A stretch of 13,932 nt of DNA, taken from Acidobacteriaceae bacterium (GTDB lineage Bacteria > Acidobacteriota > Terriglobia > Terriglobales > Acidobacteriaceae). This document shows positions 6,510 through 12,728 of this stretch, piece after piece; position 1 is the first letter of the stretch, and every line of letters begins with the position of its first letter. The stretch lies in assembly GCA_003151875.1 (NCBI GenBank), contig PLYW01000118.1, positions 1 through 13,932 on the forward strand, written 5' to 3'. The translations under genes were made by a program, and so were the position numbers. Under the pieces are notes generated by a model. That model did no database searches. It was not told the DNA's origin and was given only the letters and a program-made list of their open reading frames with translations.

Positions 6510-8405
6510 TTACTTGCCAGGCAGGTGCGGGATCATTCCCGGGAAGACATATGCCTGGAGCATGACGATCAAGCCGATGATGCCGGCCAGTGCGATGGAG
6601 TGCCAGAAGACCTTGCGGAAGATCGGCCCCAAGGCGTGGGAACGCTCGTAAGGATCGTCGTAACAGGCAGCACAGGCGACCATGATGGACTGGGCGTCAA
6701 TCATCTTACCCATGACGCCGCCCGTCGAGTTGGTGGCCACGATGAGGACCTCATTCAAATGAAGCTGCTGCGCCGTGATGCGTTGCAGGCTTCCGAACAG
6801 CGCATTGGAGGCGGTATCGGAGCCGGTCAGGAAGACACCCAGCCAGCCAAGGTAAGCGGAGAAGAAGGGATAGAAGGGACCCGCGGCGGTGAAGGCCAGT
6901 CCGAGGACTGCATCGGTGCCGGAGTAGCGGGTCAAAAAGCCCAGACCCAGTACTTGGCCGATCACCAGGATGGGGATCTTCATGCGGCGAAGCGTGCGTA
7001 CAGTCGCTTCCCCCCATTGGGCGGCGCTCATCTTCAAGACCAAACCGGTAAGGACAGCGGCAAGGAAAACGCCGGTACCGGCAGCGGACAACCAGTTAAC
7101 GGCAAAAACGGCGCCCTCTGGTTTGGCGTTCGGCAGCACCACCGGAGGCATGCGCTGCACCAGGTTATGCAATGCGGGCATCTGCCAGGTGGGCAGCGAG
7201 AGGGTACCGGCTAACTTCGAGCCCAGCAGCGTTGTGTTGATCTTCACGCTGGCAAGAAGGGTGTTGAGGTGGGCCTTCCAGGTTGGCATACCCCAGACGG
7301 CACAGCAGACGATCAAGATGGTCCACGGCAACCAGGCATATATGGTCTGACCGATGGTGTATGGGTATTTCCACTCTTTAGCTGGCTGTGTGACCTCGCC
7401 TGCAGTCGCTCCGCCGGTTGCTGCGGCCAGCGCCTTGCGCTCGGACCGCAGGAGAAAACGCGTCTTCGGATGCCAGACGAAGCGCAGGAAAAGGGCGGTG
7501 CAGATCACGGAAAATACGCCCGACACCACGTCGGTCATCAGGTGGAAAGCCTGTGTCTGGGAGGCGAAGAACTGCATGATGGCGAAGGACGCTCCAGAGA
7601 CCAGAGTCGCCGGCCATACTTCCCATGCGTCCTTGAATTTGCCTCCCTGCATGAGCACAAAAGTCGTTACCAGCCAGAAAGGAATGAGAATGGAGACGAA
7701 GGGTAGCTGCCGGCCGGCCATGGCGGAAAGGGTGAGCTGATCGAGACCGCTCACTTGGGCCAACGTCACGATCGGAGTGCCAATTGCTCCCCATGCTACT
7801 GGGGCGGTGTTGGCCAACAGGTTGAGCACGGCGGCGTCAAACGGCGAAAAGCCGAGGCCTACCATGACGGCACCGGCGATGGCCACCGGTGTCCCGAAGC
7901 CGGAGGTGCCCTCGATGATCGCCCCGAAGGAGAAGGCAATCAACAGCACCTGCAGGCGCCGGTCAAAAGAGATGTGGATAATCGATTCCTTGACAATCTC
8001 GAACTTGCCGGTGATGACCGTCATCGTGTAGAGGAACATGGCGCCGAGGACGATCCAGATGATGCCCAGAAAACCCGACAGCGATCCAAAGGCAAAGGCT
8101 GACACGGCCGATTTGAAGGGCATGCGGAAGGCCACGCATGAAACCAGAAAAGCGGCCACAACACCGTAGAAGGCGGCATAAGGTGCGCTGATGCCGCGAT
8201 GGCGAACGCCTTGCTTGTCCCGGTGCGGATGGAGGGCTATGAAATAGAGGAGTGTCAGGATCGGGATTGCCGCCACGATCGTCGACAGCGTGACATTGCC
8301 CAGAGGATTGTAATTCTGATGGTACATCTGTGGTGCACCACCATCGGTGGCGAAAAGCGGACTTGCAAGAGCGACAAAACCCAGTGAGGTCAAGAACCTT
8401 TTCAT
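6510..8405 (-). CDS. lldP: L-lactate permease (LctP family) with an extra N-terminal signal-like segment
   Basis: This 631-residue polytopic inner-membrane protein belongs to the LctP/LldP family, which takes up lactate (and glycolate) with protons. Family signatures are GAIIEGTSGFGTP (161-173), NLLANTAPVAWGAIGTP (195-211), TGSDTASNALFGSLQ (527-541) and NSTGGVMGKMIDAQSI (559-574). The part from about residue 28 (YHQNYNPLGN) aligns in style with the normal N-terminus of LldP (WQQNYDPAGN). The preceding 27 residues are extra and look like a Sec signal peptide (MKRF, hydrophobic core, ASPLFA). The start at 8405 is nevertheless supported by AGGGAG a few bases upstream; ATG at 8327 would remove the extra segment but has a poorer ribosome binding site. 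Residues about 373-440 form a long loop, and the total exceeds the roughly 550 of E. coli LldP. No lactate dehydrogenase gene is adjacent. Regulation might involve the CRP/FNR-like site at 8801-8816. Confidence 0.95.
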   Translation of the reverse strand: MKRFLTSLGFVALASPLFATDGGAPQMYHQNYNPLGNVTLSTIVAAIPILTLLYFIALHPHRDKQGVRHRGISAPYAAFYGVVAAFLVSCVAFRMPFKSAVSAFAFGSLSGFLGIIWIVLGAMFLYTMTVITGKFEIVKESIIHISFDRRLQVLLIAFSFGAIIEGTSGFGTPVAIAGAVMVGLGFSPFDAAVLNLLANTAPVAWGAIGTPIVTLAQVSGLDQLTLSAMAGRQLPFVSILIPFWLVTTFVLMQGGKFKDAWEVWPATLVSGASFAIMQFFASQTQAFHLMTDVVSGVFSVICTALFLRFVWHPKTRFLLRSERKALAAATGGATAGEVTQPAKEWKYPYTIGQTIYAWLPWTILIVCCAVWGMPTWKAHLNTLLASVKINTTLLGSKLAGTLSLPTWQMPALHNLVQRMPPVVLPNAKPEGAVFAVNWLSAAGTGVFLAAVLTGLVLKMSAAQWGEATVRTLRRMKIPILVIGQVLGLGFLTRYSGTDAVLGLAFTAAGPFYPFFSAYLGWLGVFLTGSDTASNALFGSLQRITAQQLHLNEVLIVATNSTGGVMGKMIDAQSIMVACAACYDDPYERSHALGPIFRKVFWHSIALAGIIGLIVMLQAYVFPGMIPHLPGK

Positions 8406-8656
8406 TTACTGCTCCCTTTCCCCAGCACTTCGATTAAAAGGCCATCGAGGTTGTCGTGCTGGATTCGCAACTTGAGGCTGCGCGGGCTTTTCAGAAGACC
8501 ATGCTCGCCAGCCGTGTGGGCGCAAGGCTGAATGACAAGGGAAAGATAAATCGCACTGCTGGCGCGAACGCCACCAGGTTCCCTAATTCGAACGGCGGCC
8601 CCATCGTCCCGGTGACACCAGGCGCAAACCTGACGGGAACAGGGATAAAGTCGCTA

Positions 8657-8701
8657 GGCCGAACGCGCCCTCCGAATCGGGAACTTGCCTGCGCGACGGC
8701 C
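8657..8701 (-). ncRNA. Long hairpin in the permease leader region (possible structured leader RNA)
   Basis: Two five-base-pair blocks (GGCCG/CGGCC and CGCGC/GCGCG) are separated by a small asymmetric bulge and close a loop of 22 bases. The loop itself contains CCGATTCGG. Ten Watson-Crick pairs with this nesting are unlikely to be accidental, although GC-rich DNA gives some false stems. I do not recognise it as a known riboswitch or sRNA. It lies about 250-300 bases upstream of the permease start on the same strand. Confidence 0.3.
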
Positions 8702-8800
8702 TAACACGGTACCCACCGGGGTATCGGCAGTCGTAAATACTACGCAAATCGCCTAAATACAAAACAACTCAGAACGTTAGACGAAAGGCGGCAGACCGCG

Positions 8801-8816
8801 AGTGACGGGCGTCACA
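8801..8816. promoter_or_regulatory. CRP/FNR-family-like palindromic site
   Basis: The sequence AGTGA-N6-TCACA matches nine of the ten consensus bases of a CRP site (TGTGA-N6-TCACA), and the symmetric core GTGACG-GG-CGTCAC (8802-8815) is perfect. It lies about 400 bases upstream of the lactate permease start, which is far unless the transcript has a long leader. AT-rich sequence on the permease side (8740-8780) could hold the promoter, but no convincing -35/-10 pair was found. Binding by a CRP/FNR-family regulator is inferred from the symmetry only. Confidence 0.4.
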
Positions 8817-8908
8817 ATTCATGGTGATTTATCGTACAAATTGGCGCCGGAAAGGGTTGGCAGCTAAGGGCGGCGGCGTTCGGATAAAAAGCTAGCCTTC
8901 ATTTGTCT

Positions 8909-8970
8909 GTCATCCTGAGCAACGAGTGCGGTCGCCGTGGCGGCCGCACGAGGAGTCGAAGGACCCCTAT
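8909..8970. repeat. REP-like repeat, third copy, overlapping the end of the coxG-like gene
   Basis: It begins with GTCATCCTGAG (8909-8919) and ends with GGAGTCGAAGGACCCCTAT (8952-8970). These are the same two ends found at 120-130 and 79-99 (reverse orientation) and at 1-19. The middle differs but is again a GC-rich self-complementary block (GTGCGG at 8926-8931 with CCGCAC at 8943-8948, reading inwards on opposite arms). The stop codon of the minus-strand CoxG-like gene (8967-8969) lies inside the last bases of the repeat. Such intergenic palindromes are usually mobilised by RAYT-type transposases; none is encoded here. Confidence 0.7.
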
Positions 8971-9569
8971 TCTGCCGACCCAGTCTGCGATTGCGGAGGC
9001 TGTTCTGCTGGCGTGCCTTGCTCGTCCGCGCTCGGCAGCTCTTGCTGAGGGGGTTGCACTGGCTGTTGAGCGGGCGCGCTCTGTACTGCTTCGCTCGGCG
9101 TTGGTTGTGCGACCCACTCTGCCGGCGTGTAAGCGAGCGACGACCGTAATCCATCCATCAGCATCTGGATATTCTTCCGGCTCACGGGTTCGAGCATGCC
9201 GCCCGCCAGGAGAGCCAGCTTGCCCAACACGCTGGCCTCGCCTTGCCACGCGATCCTGGTGCCCTCGGCAAGGGGCGAGAGATCGAAGCCGGTGCTGATG
9301 GCGATCTGGCTGCCTACCGCTTTGCCGCGGCCCTGGTATTGCGCCCGGATTGGCCGCACTGACTCGGCCAGCTCCATCTTGATTTCCGCCATGCCGAGAA
9401 TGTTGCCCACTCCCACGCGCACCTTCACCGTGAAGTGGGTCGCATCCTCGACCGACATACTCTCGAAGTCAGGCAGCAGCGGACCAAACTTATTGGCATC
9501 GCAGAGGAAGTCATAAACCTCGTCGGGCGTGCGCGGCGAGGTGAACTCGCCTGAAAACGTGATGGCCAC
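8967..9569 (-). CDS. CoxG-like SRPBCC-domain protein with Gln/Pro-rich C-terminal tail
   Basis: This protein of about 200 residues has an N-terminal SRPBCC (CoxG, 'carbon monoxide dehydrogenase subunit G') domain. It starts with the strand FSGEFTSPRTPDEVYDFLCD, then LLPDFESM, and later the aromatic-strand pattern of the family (TGFDLSPLAEGTRIAWQGEASVLGKLALLAGG), ending in the long helix (NIQMLMDGLRSSL). The last 45 or so residues are rich in Gln, Pro, Ala and Glu and are probably disordered. The start is set at the GTG at 9569 because AGGAG (9580-9576 on the minus strand) is six bases upstream; an ATG at 9602 would add 11 residues. CoxG proteins help Mo-CO dehydrogenase maturation or membrane attachment, but no cox genes are in this window, so a CO-related role is unproven. 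The gene is divergent from the flavin reductase gene, and its stop codon is in a REP repeat. Confidence 0.8.
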   Translation of the reverse strand: MAITFSGEFTSPRTPDEVYDFLCDANKFGPLLPDFESMSVEDATHFTVKVRVGVGNILGMAEIKMELAESVRPIRAQYQGRGKAVGSQIAISTGFDLSPLAEGTRIAWQGEASVLGKLALLAGGMLEPVSRKNIQMLMDGLRSSLAYTPAEWVAQPTPSEAVQSAPAQQPVQPPQQELPSADEQGTPAEQPPQSQTGSAE

Positions 9570-9705
9570 GGCTAGCTCCTCGGCCCTGATAGGATAGCCC
9601 AACGCGCACTGCTCGGTGGGCGTTGATTTTTCCCCAGGAGCCCCTTCGAGGCAGCAGACTCTTGCTCAAACAAATTCCGGGCGAGATGCAGGCGGCAAGG
9701 TCAGG

Positions 9706-9752
9706 TATAGTGGCCGTAGTGTACGCCTCGTACCGCTGAACTTCGCGGTACG
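9706..9752 (+). promoter_or_regulatory. Possible -10 element and leader hairpin before the flavin reductase gene
   Basis: TATAGT at 9706-9711 resembles a sigma-70 -10 hexamer; no good -35 was seen. Downstream, CGTACCGC (9729-9736) pairs perfectly with GCGGTACG (9745-9752) around an eight-base loop, ending 17 bases before the ATG at 9770. It could act as an operator or as a 5'-UTR hairpin. Assignment is tentative. Confidence 0.3.
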
Positions 9753-9769
9753 GTCTCACGAGCGCTTTC

Positions 9770-10276
9770 ATGCCCGAACTAGTTACACCCAACGAATTCA
9801 GAGCTGCTCTGGGCCGCTTCGCCAGCGGCGTCACGGTGATCACCGTCGAGACGGCCCAAGCCGAAGTGCACGGCATGACCGCGAACGCCTTCTGCTCGGT
9901 GTCGTTGCGCCCTCCCCTGGTGCTGGTCTGCATTGACCATCTGGCCGAGACCTACCTGCACATCCGCGAGCGCCGCCAATTTGGAGTGAGCGTGCTCAAA
10001 GCGGAGCAGGAAGCGCTATCGGAATTTTTCGCCGATCCCGAGCGCAACCACGATGCCGCCTATCGTCTCGGCATCCAATACCGTCGGATGCGAAGCGGCA
10101 CGCCCGTGTTGCAGGATGCGCTAGCCAATCTGGATTGTTCCGTGGTGCATGACTACGACGGGGGCGACCATACCATCTTCGTCGGCGAGGTGAAGGAAGT
10201 TATCGTGGCCGAGGGCGCACCGCTGCTCTACTTTCGCGGGCGGTATGGGATGAGCGATGTCCCGCAGGAACCGTGA
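9770..10276 (+). CDS. Flavin reductase family protein (FMN-binding split-barrel)
   Basis: This is a 168-residue protein of the flavin reductase-like (HpaC/RutF) family. Signature segments are GRFASGVTVIT (15-25), GMTANAFCSVSLRPPLVLVC (35-54), which contacts the flavin in the family, FGVSVL (71-76), the acidic helix with FFADP (86-90), and the C-terminal half DHTIFVGEVKEV with LYFRGRYG. Length is normal. Members reduce FMN or FAD with NAD(P)H for a partner monooxygenase or bind flavin as stand-alone reductases. No monooxygenase is adjacent. The gene lies on the same strand as, and just upstream of, the F420 operon, but a palindrome of about 162 bases lies between them, so co-transcription is uncertain. 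The ribosome binding site before ATG 9770 is weak. A role in F420 chemistry is possible but unproven. Family call sure, partner unknown. Confidence 0.9.
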   Translation: MPELVTPNEFRAALGRFASGVTVITVETAQAEVHGMTANAFCSVSLRPPLVLVCIDHLAETYLHIRERRQFGVSVLKAEQEALSEFFADPERNHDAAYRLGIQYRRMRSGTPVLQDALANLDCSVVHDYDGGDHTIFVGEVKEVIVAEGAPLLYFRGRYGMSDVPQEP

Positions 10277-10311
10277 TGAGCGACCTCAGGTAGAGCAGGC
10301 CTTCACCTGAA

Positions 10312-10473
10312 TTGAAAGGGCACGGCTTCAGCCGTGCCATAAAGCGGCAGTCGTCATGATGGCTTTAGCCACTGAGGGACTTCGGTTTTTGAGACGAAGT
10401 GCGAGTTTCCTCAGGGGCTGAAGCCCAACTTCCCACGCACTCTAACGGCACGGCTGAAGCCGTGCCCCTTCAA
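10312..10473. repeat. Nested palindromic element between flavin reductase and cofG
   Basis: The end arms at 10312-10338 and 10447-10473 are inverted copies (26 of 27 positions), and each arm is itself palindromic around GGCTTCAGCC. Inside lie GGCTTTAGCC (10361-10370) against GGCTGAAGCC (10416-10425), CTGAGG (10372-10377) against CCTCAG (10409-10414), and ACTTCG (10379-10384) against CGAAGT (10395-10400) around a ten-base loop. The element can therefore fold as one long interrupted hairpin. This is the layout of a BIME or small non-autonomous mobile element. It could also act as a terminator or mRNA-stabilising structure between the two flanking genes. No coding sequence is visible from 10277 to about 10485. 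The motif is one I associate with Acidobacteriota intergenic repeats (unverified). Confidence 0.75.
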
Positions 10474-10572
10474 GGCCCATTAGCCTTGGCGCCACGTGCG
10501 GCCTTGCGCGTCTTGCGCTATCCTTCGATAACGCTGCGTTTCGCGGCGTACACGTCACGACCGGAAAATTCC

Positions 10573-11781
10573 TTGTCAGCAGGAACTCCAGTACGGCCAG
10601 TTGCTACAGATCGTGCATCCAGCGATTTTCTGGTGACCCATTTGCGCGAGGTGCGCGAGGGGCGGCCACTCTCCGCGGACATCGCCTGCCAGCTCTTGCG
10701 CTGTGACGACGAACTTCTTCCCGAACTGCTTGCGACTGCGCGCGCCCTCAAGGAGCAGTATCGTCCCGGCGTCGTCACCTACTCGCGCAAGGTGTTTATC
10801 CCGCTGACTAACCTGTGCCGCGATTATTGCGGATACTGCACCTACCGCCGCGATCCCGGCGAGGCCGGTGCGCACACCATGATGCCCGACGAAGTTCTCT
10901 CCGTGGCGCAAGCGGGCGAAAAGCTTGGCTGCACTGAGGCGTTGTTCTCGCTCGGCGATCGTCCAGAGGCGCTGTTTCCCGAGATGCGCGAAACGTTGCG
11001 CAAGCTCGGCTATCGCAGCGCCCTGCATTATCTGCAAGCCATGTGCGAGTTGGTGTTGCGCGAAACCCGCCTGCTGCCGCACGCCAATCCCGGTCTGCTC
11101 AGCGCAAACTGGATTGAACGATTGCGCGAGAGCAATCCCAGCCTCGGGCTGATGCTGGAGAGCACCAGCACCAATCTTGAGGCCGCGCATCCGGTGGATC
11201 GTACTCCCGACAAGCTGCCCGCCTTGAGACTGAGGACGATCGAAGATGCTGGCAGACTCGGAGTGCCGTTCACCACCGGAATCCTGATCGGCATCGGCGA
11301 GACCATGGAGGATCGCGTCGAGTCGCTGTTGGCCATCAAGCGCCTGCATGAGCGGTACGGTCACGTGCAGGAAGTGATCGTCCAGAATTTTCGCGTGAAG
11401 CCGCCGATTCCGATGGCGGCATGGCCCGAGCCGGACACGGGCGACATGCTGCGCACGCTGGCGGTGGCGCGCCTGCTGCTGCGCGACATGAACCTCCAGG
11501 CGCCGCCGAATCTTACCGAGAAAGGTTACGAGAAATTGTTGGACGGCGGCATCAATGATTGGGGAGGCGTGTCGCCGCTGACCCCCGATTACATCAACCC
11601 CGAAGCGCCGTGGCCGCACCTGCTGGATTTGCAGCGCCGCACCGAGGCCGCTGGTCAGAAGCTAAAGCAGCGCTTGCCGGTGTATCCGGAATTCATTGCG
11701 AGCGTCGCCGCCCGCGGTGGAATGCTGGGCGAGCGGCTGCAGGCTGCGGCGGACGCCGACGGCTATGTGAAGGCGGCATAG
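10573..11781 (+). CDS. cofG: 7,8-didemethyl-8-hydroxy-5-deazariboflavin synthase, CofG subunit
   Basis: This is a radical-SAM enzyme that with CofH forms the Fo chromophore of coenzyme F420 from a diaminouracil derivative and tyrosine. VTYSRKVFIPLTNLCRDYCGYC carries the Cx3Cx2C [4Fe-4S] motif. Further CofG signatures are LGCTEALFSLGDRPE, LPHANPGLLSANW, SLGLMLEST, PFTTGILIGIGET, EVIVQNFRVKPP and DWGGVSPLTPDYINPE near the C-terminus, so the protein is complete. The start is uncertain. The open frame extends back to a GTG at 10399, but that part lies in the palindromic element and is unlikely to be translated. TTG 10573 (after GGAAAA), TTG 10486 and GTG 10633 are possible; 10573 gives about 402 residues, near the family length. 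cofD starts directly after the stop codon. cofH, needed for activity, is not in the window; this is CofG alone and not a CofG-CofH fusion like FbiC. Confidence 0.95.
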   Translation: MSAGTPVRPVATDRASSDFLVTHLREVREGRPLSADIACQLLRCDDELLPELLATARALKEQYRPGVVTYSRKVFIPLTNLCRDYCGYCTYRRDPGEAGAHTMMPDEVLSVAQAGEKLGCTEALFSLGDRPEALFPEMRETLRKLGYRSALHYLQAMCELVLRETRLLPHANPGLLSANWIERLRESNPSLGLMLESTSTNLEAAHPVDRTPDKLPALRLRTIEDAGRLGVPFTTGILIGIGETMEDRVESLLAIKRLHERYGHVQEVIVQNFRVKPPIPMAAWPEPDTGDMLRTLAVARLLLRDMNLQAPPNLTEKGYEKLLDGGINDWGGVSPLTPDYINPEAPWPHLLDLQRRTEAAGQKLKQRLPVYPEFIASVAARGGMLGERLQAAADADGYVKAA

Positions 11782-12726
11782 ATGATCATTGTCTTCACGG
11801 GCGGAACCGGCGGCACGAAGCTGGTGCAGGGTTTGCAGCAGGTGGTCGCGCCGGAGGACCTCACGGTCATCGTCAATACCGGCGACGACATCGAGTGGTG
11901 GGGACTGCACGTCTCGCCCGACATCGATTCGGTGCTCTACGGTTTGTCGGACCTGCTCAGCAAGGAGCGCGGCTGGGGCGTGGACGACGACAGCTTCCGC
12001 TGCCTGGAGCGCATGAAGCAACTCGGACAGCCATCGTGGTTTAGTCTCGGCGATCTTGATCTGGCGACCCACCTGACGCGAACGGCGATGCTGAGGGCAG
12101 GGAAGTCGCTGAGCCGCACTACCGCCGAACTGGCCAGCAAAATGGGGATTCGAGCGCGCGTGCTGCCCATGTCGGACGAGCGCATCTCGACCATGCTCGA
12201 CACCGCCAAGGGCACGTTGACCTTTCAGGAGTACTTCGTGCGCGAGCGGCATCAGATTGCGGTGCGCAGGGTGCGTTTCGAAGGGGCCCACCGCGCTCAT
12301 CCCGCACCCGGCGTGATCGAGAGCATCGAAGCGGCGGAGGCGATCATCTTCGCGCCCAGCAATCCCGTAACCAGCATTGGACCAATTCTTGCAGTGCCGG
12401 GAATTCGCGATGCGTTGCGGCGGGCGAAGGCGCCGGTTGCCGTCGTGAGTCCGATTGTTGGAGGAGAGGCGGTTACCGGTCCGGCGGGTGCGTTAATGAC
12501 GATGATGGGCTGGGAAAGTAGCATTGCAGGAGTTGCCAAAGCCTATGAGGATATTCTGGATGTGCTGGTCGCCGACCGCGCCGACGAAGCCGCGGCTTCC
12601 GCGATGCGGAGTGAAAGTCTGCGCGTTTTGTGTACGAACACCATCATGAAGTCAATGGACGACAAGCGCGAGCTGGCGCGGTTCACGCTGGAGGCGTGCG
12701 CTGTACAACGGAGCGCCGAGGCCTAA
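11782..12726 (+). CDS. cofD: 2-phospho-L-lactate transferase (F420-0 / dehydro-F420-0 forming)
   Basis: This 314-residue enzyme is CofD (FbiA in actinobacteria). It transfers the phospho-acid moiety from the GDP-activated donor made by CofC to the hydroxyl of Fo. Motifs are GGTGGTKL (7-14), NTGDD (32-36), SPDIDSVLYGL (45-55), SLGDLDLATHLTR (88-100), the donor-site APSNPVTSIGPIL (191-203) and SPIVGGEAVTGPA. Length is normal. The ATG follows the cofG stop with no gap (TAGATG), with AAGGCGG just upstream inside cofG, so translation is probably coupled. In bacteria the donor can be PEP-derived, giving dehydro-F420-0 that later needs reduction; the sequence alone does not tell which donor is used here. 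Confidence 0.96.
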   Translation: MIIVFTGGTGGTKLVQGLQQVVAPEDLTVIVNTGDDIEWWGLHVSPDIDSVLYGLSDLLSKERGWGVDDDSFRCLERMKQLGQPSWFSLGDLDLATHLTRTAMLRAGKSLSRTTAELASKMGIRARVLPMSDERISTMLDTAKGTLTFQEYFVRERHQIAVRRVRFEGAHRAHPAPGVIESIEAAEAIIFAPSNPVTSIGPILAVPGIRDALRRAKAPVAVVSPIVGGEAVTGPAGALMTMMGWESSIAGVAKAYEDILDVLVADRADEAAASAMRSESLRVLCTNTIMKSMDDKRELARFTLEACAVQRSAEA

Positions 12727-12728
12727 CA

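Larger units (their letters stand above)
8406..8898. other. Non-coding, structured region upstream of the lactate permease
   Basis: No convincing gene is visible in this stretch of about 490 bases. It contains several self-complementary segments. Positions 8657-8701 form a two-part stem on the minus strand (GGCCG, one-base bulge, CGCGC pairing with GCGCG, two-base bulge, CGGCC). Positions 8560-8573 form a 5-bp stem with a four-base loop, TTCG on the minus strand. Positions 8708-8725 form an imperfect stem (GGTACCC/GGGTATC). All could fold in the leader transcript of the permease gene. A plus-strand frame (8456-8704, GTG start) and a minus-strand frame with no start codon (about 8659-8402) are open, but neither resembles a known protein. 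Function is unknown; a leader RNA, a decayed gene or both are possible. Confidence 0.45.

Noticed and set aside
8622..8652. Plus-strand resemblance to a GEMM (cyclic-di-GMP) riboswitch core: GCAAACC, short stem, GGGA, AAAG
   Set aside because: Key conserved positions (GGGACGCAAAGCC) are not matched, the tetraloop receptor is absent, and there is no plus-strand gene downstream for it to control.
8456..8704. 82-codon plus-strand frame upstream of the permease
   Set aside because: GTG start without a ribosome binding site, Ala/Thr/Gly/Asn-rich and unrecognised, and it lies over predicted hairpins. It cannot be excluded as a small or decayed gene, but there is no positive support.
10399..10572. 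5' extension of cofG to the GTG at 10399
   Set aside because: The first 25 codons lie inside the nested palindrome and the rest is unlike any conserved CofG N-terminus; the CofG-type sequence begins only around 10630.
10576..11619. 347-codon minus-strand frame antisense to cofG
   Set aside because: It is a shadow of the radical-SAM gene and its composition (His/Arg/Gln-rich) is typical of antisense frames.
12630..12728. Upstream ATG for cofC at 12630
   Set aside because: It lies inside cofD and adds residues unlike CofC; ATG 12729, two bases after the cofD stop, starts directly with the family's N-terminal strand.
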